Source: Pseudomonadota bacterium
GTDB lineage: Bacteria > Pseudomonadota > Gammaproteobacteria > Burkholderiales > Methylophilaceae
Direction: 5' to 3'
DNA length: 64,000 bases
Assembly: GCA_020053735.1 (NCBI GenBank)
Contig: JAGVMP010000011.1
Coordinates: forward strand, 186,001 to 250,000
Each line of letters opens with the position of its first letter. Positions within the stretch are counted from its first letter, which is position 1. Of this stretch, positions 63,037 to 64,000 are shown piece after piece. Position numbers and translations under genes: made by a program. A model generated the notes under the pieces. It saw nothing but the letters and a program-made list of their open reading frames with translations. It had not been told where the DNA came from and ran no database searches.

Positions 63037-63585
63037 TTAAAACGCGGGTTTCACTTCTGCATCGTTATATCGCGCTACGCCATCCATAATTTCCTTGTGG
63101 GCTACATCAATGTCCACCCAGCCTTCAATTTTAACCCACTTGCCTTTATCTAAATCTTTATAGTGTTCAAAAAAGTGTGAAATCATTTCTAGGCGCCAAG
63201 GTGATACATCTTTATAAGTTTTTTGGTAGGCATACAAACCACACACTTTTTCTACTGGCACCGCCAGCAATTTTGCATCACCACCTGCTTCATCTGTCAT
63301 CTGCAACATACCCAGTGCACGACAACGCACGACAACACCTGGCAACAAAGGCACCGGCGTGATTACCAACACATCTACAGGGTCACCATCATCGGCCAAC
63401 GTATGCGGAATATAGCCATAATTACATGGGTATTGCATGGATGTACCCATGAAGCGATCAACAAAAATGGCACCGCTTTCTTTATCCACTTCGTATTTTA
63501 CGGGGTCGCCCTGCATGGGAATTTCGATAATCACGTTAAAGTCGTGTGGAAGATTTTTGCCTGATGGCACTAAATTGAGTGACAT
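63037..63585 (-). CDS. ppa: Soluble inorganic pyrophosphatase
   Basis: A 182-residue family I pyrophosphatase: [17 protein letters not shown], the signature [12 protein letters not shown] preceded by [15 protein letters not shown], and [18 protein letters not shown]. It hydrolyses PPi in the cytoplasm. It competes for the same substrate as the membrane pyrophosphatase 3 kb away, on the other side of ppc. Confidence 0.97.
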   Translation of the reverse strand: MSLNLVPSGKNLPHDFNVIIEIPMQGDPVKYEVDKESGAIFVDRFMGTSMQYPCNYGYIPHTLADDGDPVDVLVITPVPLLPGVVVRCRALGMLQMTDEAGGDAKLLAVPVEKVCGLYAYQKTYKDVSPWRLEMISHFFEHYKDLDKGKWVKIEGWVDIDVAHKEIMDGVARYNDAEVKPAF

Positions 63586-63708
63586 AATAAATATTGCCCA
63601 GTGTTTGAAAAGTCGAGATTATAAGCCAAGACTGTTATATGTTTGTTGCTAGATTGTTGCAAATGTAATGATTTACTTAAAAGATTACGTTTACTTAAAG
63701 TACATAAA

Positions 63709-64000
63709 TCAGTGCGATTTTCGCAGTTTGCTAAACAGTGTTTTTAATGTGACCACAATAATCACTAACCCCAACCCCATTAAAGTTACCAAGCCTAAGT
63801 GATTTTTAATGATGGCTATATTGCCAAAAAAATAACCTGCCAGCACACACACCAGCACCCAAATGATGGCACCTAATGAGGCGGAACGGACAAACTTGAT
63901 GAAATGCATATTAGTCATGCCTGCCAAAAATGGCGCTACCGTGCGAATGACTGGTAAGAACAAGCAAAACAAAAAACCTTGTTGGCCGTGTTTATCGTAA
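63709..64000 (-). CDS. DedA-family (VTT domain) membrane protein, 5' end beyond window
   Basis: The frame is open to the right edge and reads YDKHGQQGFLFCLFLPVIRT, then VAPFLAGMTNMHFIKFVR, ASLGAIIWVLVCVLAGYFFG and LGLVTLMGLGLVIIVVTLKTL. The (F/L)xPxxRTxxPxxAGMxxM stretch and the following two helices are the conserved DedA C-terminal half. DedA proteins are undecaprenyl-phosphate or lipid flippases/transporters. The N-terminal part is missing only because the window ends. Confidence 0.88.
   Translation of the reverse strand, partial: YDKHGQQGFLFCLFLPVIRTVAPFLAGMTNMHFIKFVRSASLGAIIWVLVCVLAGYFFGNIAIIKNHLGLVTLMGLGLVIIVVTLKTLFSKLRKSH

Overview
The window is a typical Gram-negative chromosome segment, most likely betaproteobacterial. 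I infer the Methylophilaceae (Methylotenera/Methylophilus type) from protein character and gene order: a Nudix-ThiE fusion beside a DUF815 ATPase and argJ, an rsxABCDGE-nth run, secA beside an M23 peptidase and a DciA-like gene, and an OFA-type transporter. That placement rests on recognition, not on a search. No rRNA, tRNA or CRISPR array was seen. Both edges cut genes (Nudix-ThiE on the left, DedA-like on the right).

Layout. 1-21.9 kb is housekeeping and signalling: Nudix-ThiE, DUF815 ATPase, argJ, a diguanylate cyclase, cysS, a TPR/L,D-transpeptidase pair with a shared C-terminal domain, two cyclophilins, lpxH, an HD-GYP/FHA/PP2C signalling trio, ribH-nusB, an OFA transporter, phoB-phoR behind a Pho box, a lipoprotein, an OmpA-like lipoprotein, an entericidin-like peptide and an exported methyltransferase. 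21.9-22.7 kb is a nest of non-coding repeats.

23.08-31.34 kb is the main accessory feature: a strikingly AT-rich 8.26-kb element with perfect 25-bp terminal inverted repeats and a direct target repeat. It carries a large zinc-ribbon DDE-type transposase, a type III restriction-modification pair (mod-res), a ribbon-helix-helix-like regulator beside a nested palindrome, its own H-NS-like protein and two unknown envelope proteins. Joining the flanks recreates a perfect Rho-independent terminator for the neighbouring molybdoenzyme gene: the element landed in the terminator loop and brought a replacement terminator inside its right end.

31.4-48 kb resumes the backbone: molybdenum enzymes with a cytochrome b, a ribosomal-protein arginine hydroxylase, a small secretin-like protein, a repeat-rich mini-lipoprotein, an MBL hydrolase, bamC-dapA, the Rsx/Rnf complex and nth. 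48-52.7 kb holds FIST and DUF1841 proteins and then an ECF sigma/zinc-finger anti-sigma pair leading into a three-gene RiPP operon: a secreted precursor with repeated (D/E)GKCG motifs, a DUF692 (MNIO) enzyme and a DUF2063 partner. This resembles the HvfABC/bufferin copper-binding peptide systems. 52.7-64 kb has a second copy of a structured repeat, then DUF1289, secA, an M23 peptidase, a DciA-like gene, a K+-independent type proton pyrophosphatase, ppc, soluble pyrophosphatase and a DedA-like gene.

Several dispersed intergenic repeat families run through the window. In one, two copies differ by compensatory base changes, which points to selection on structure.
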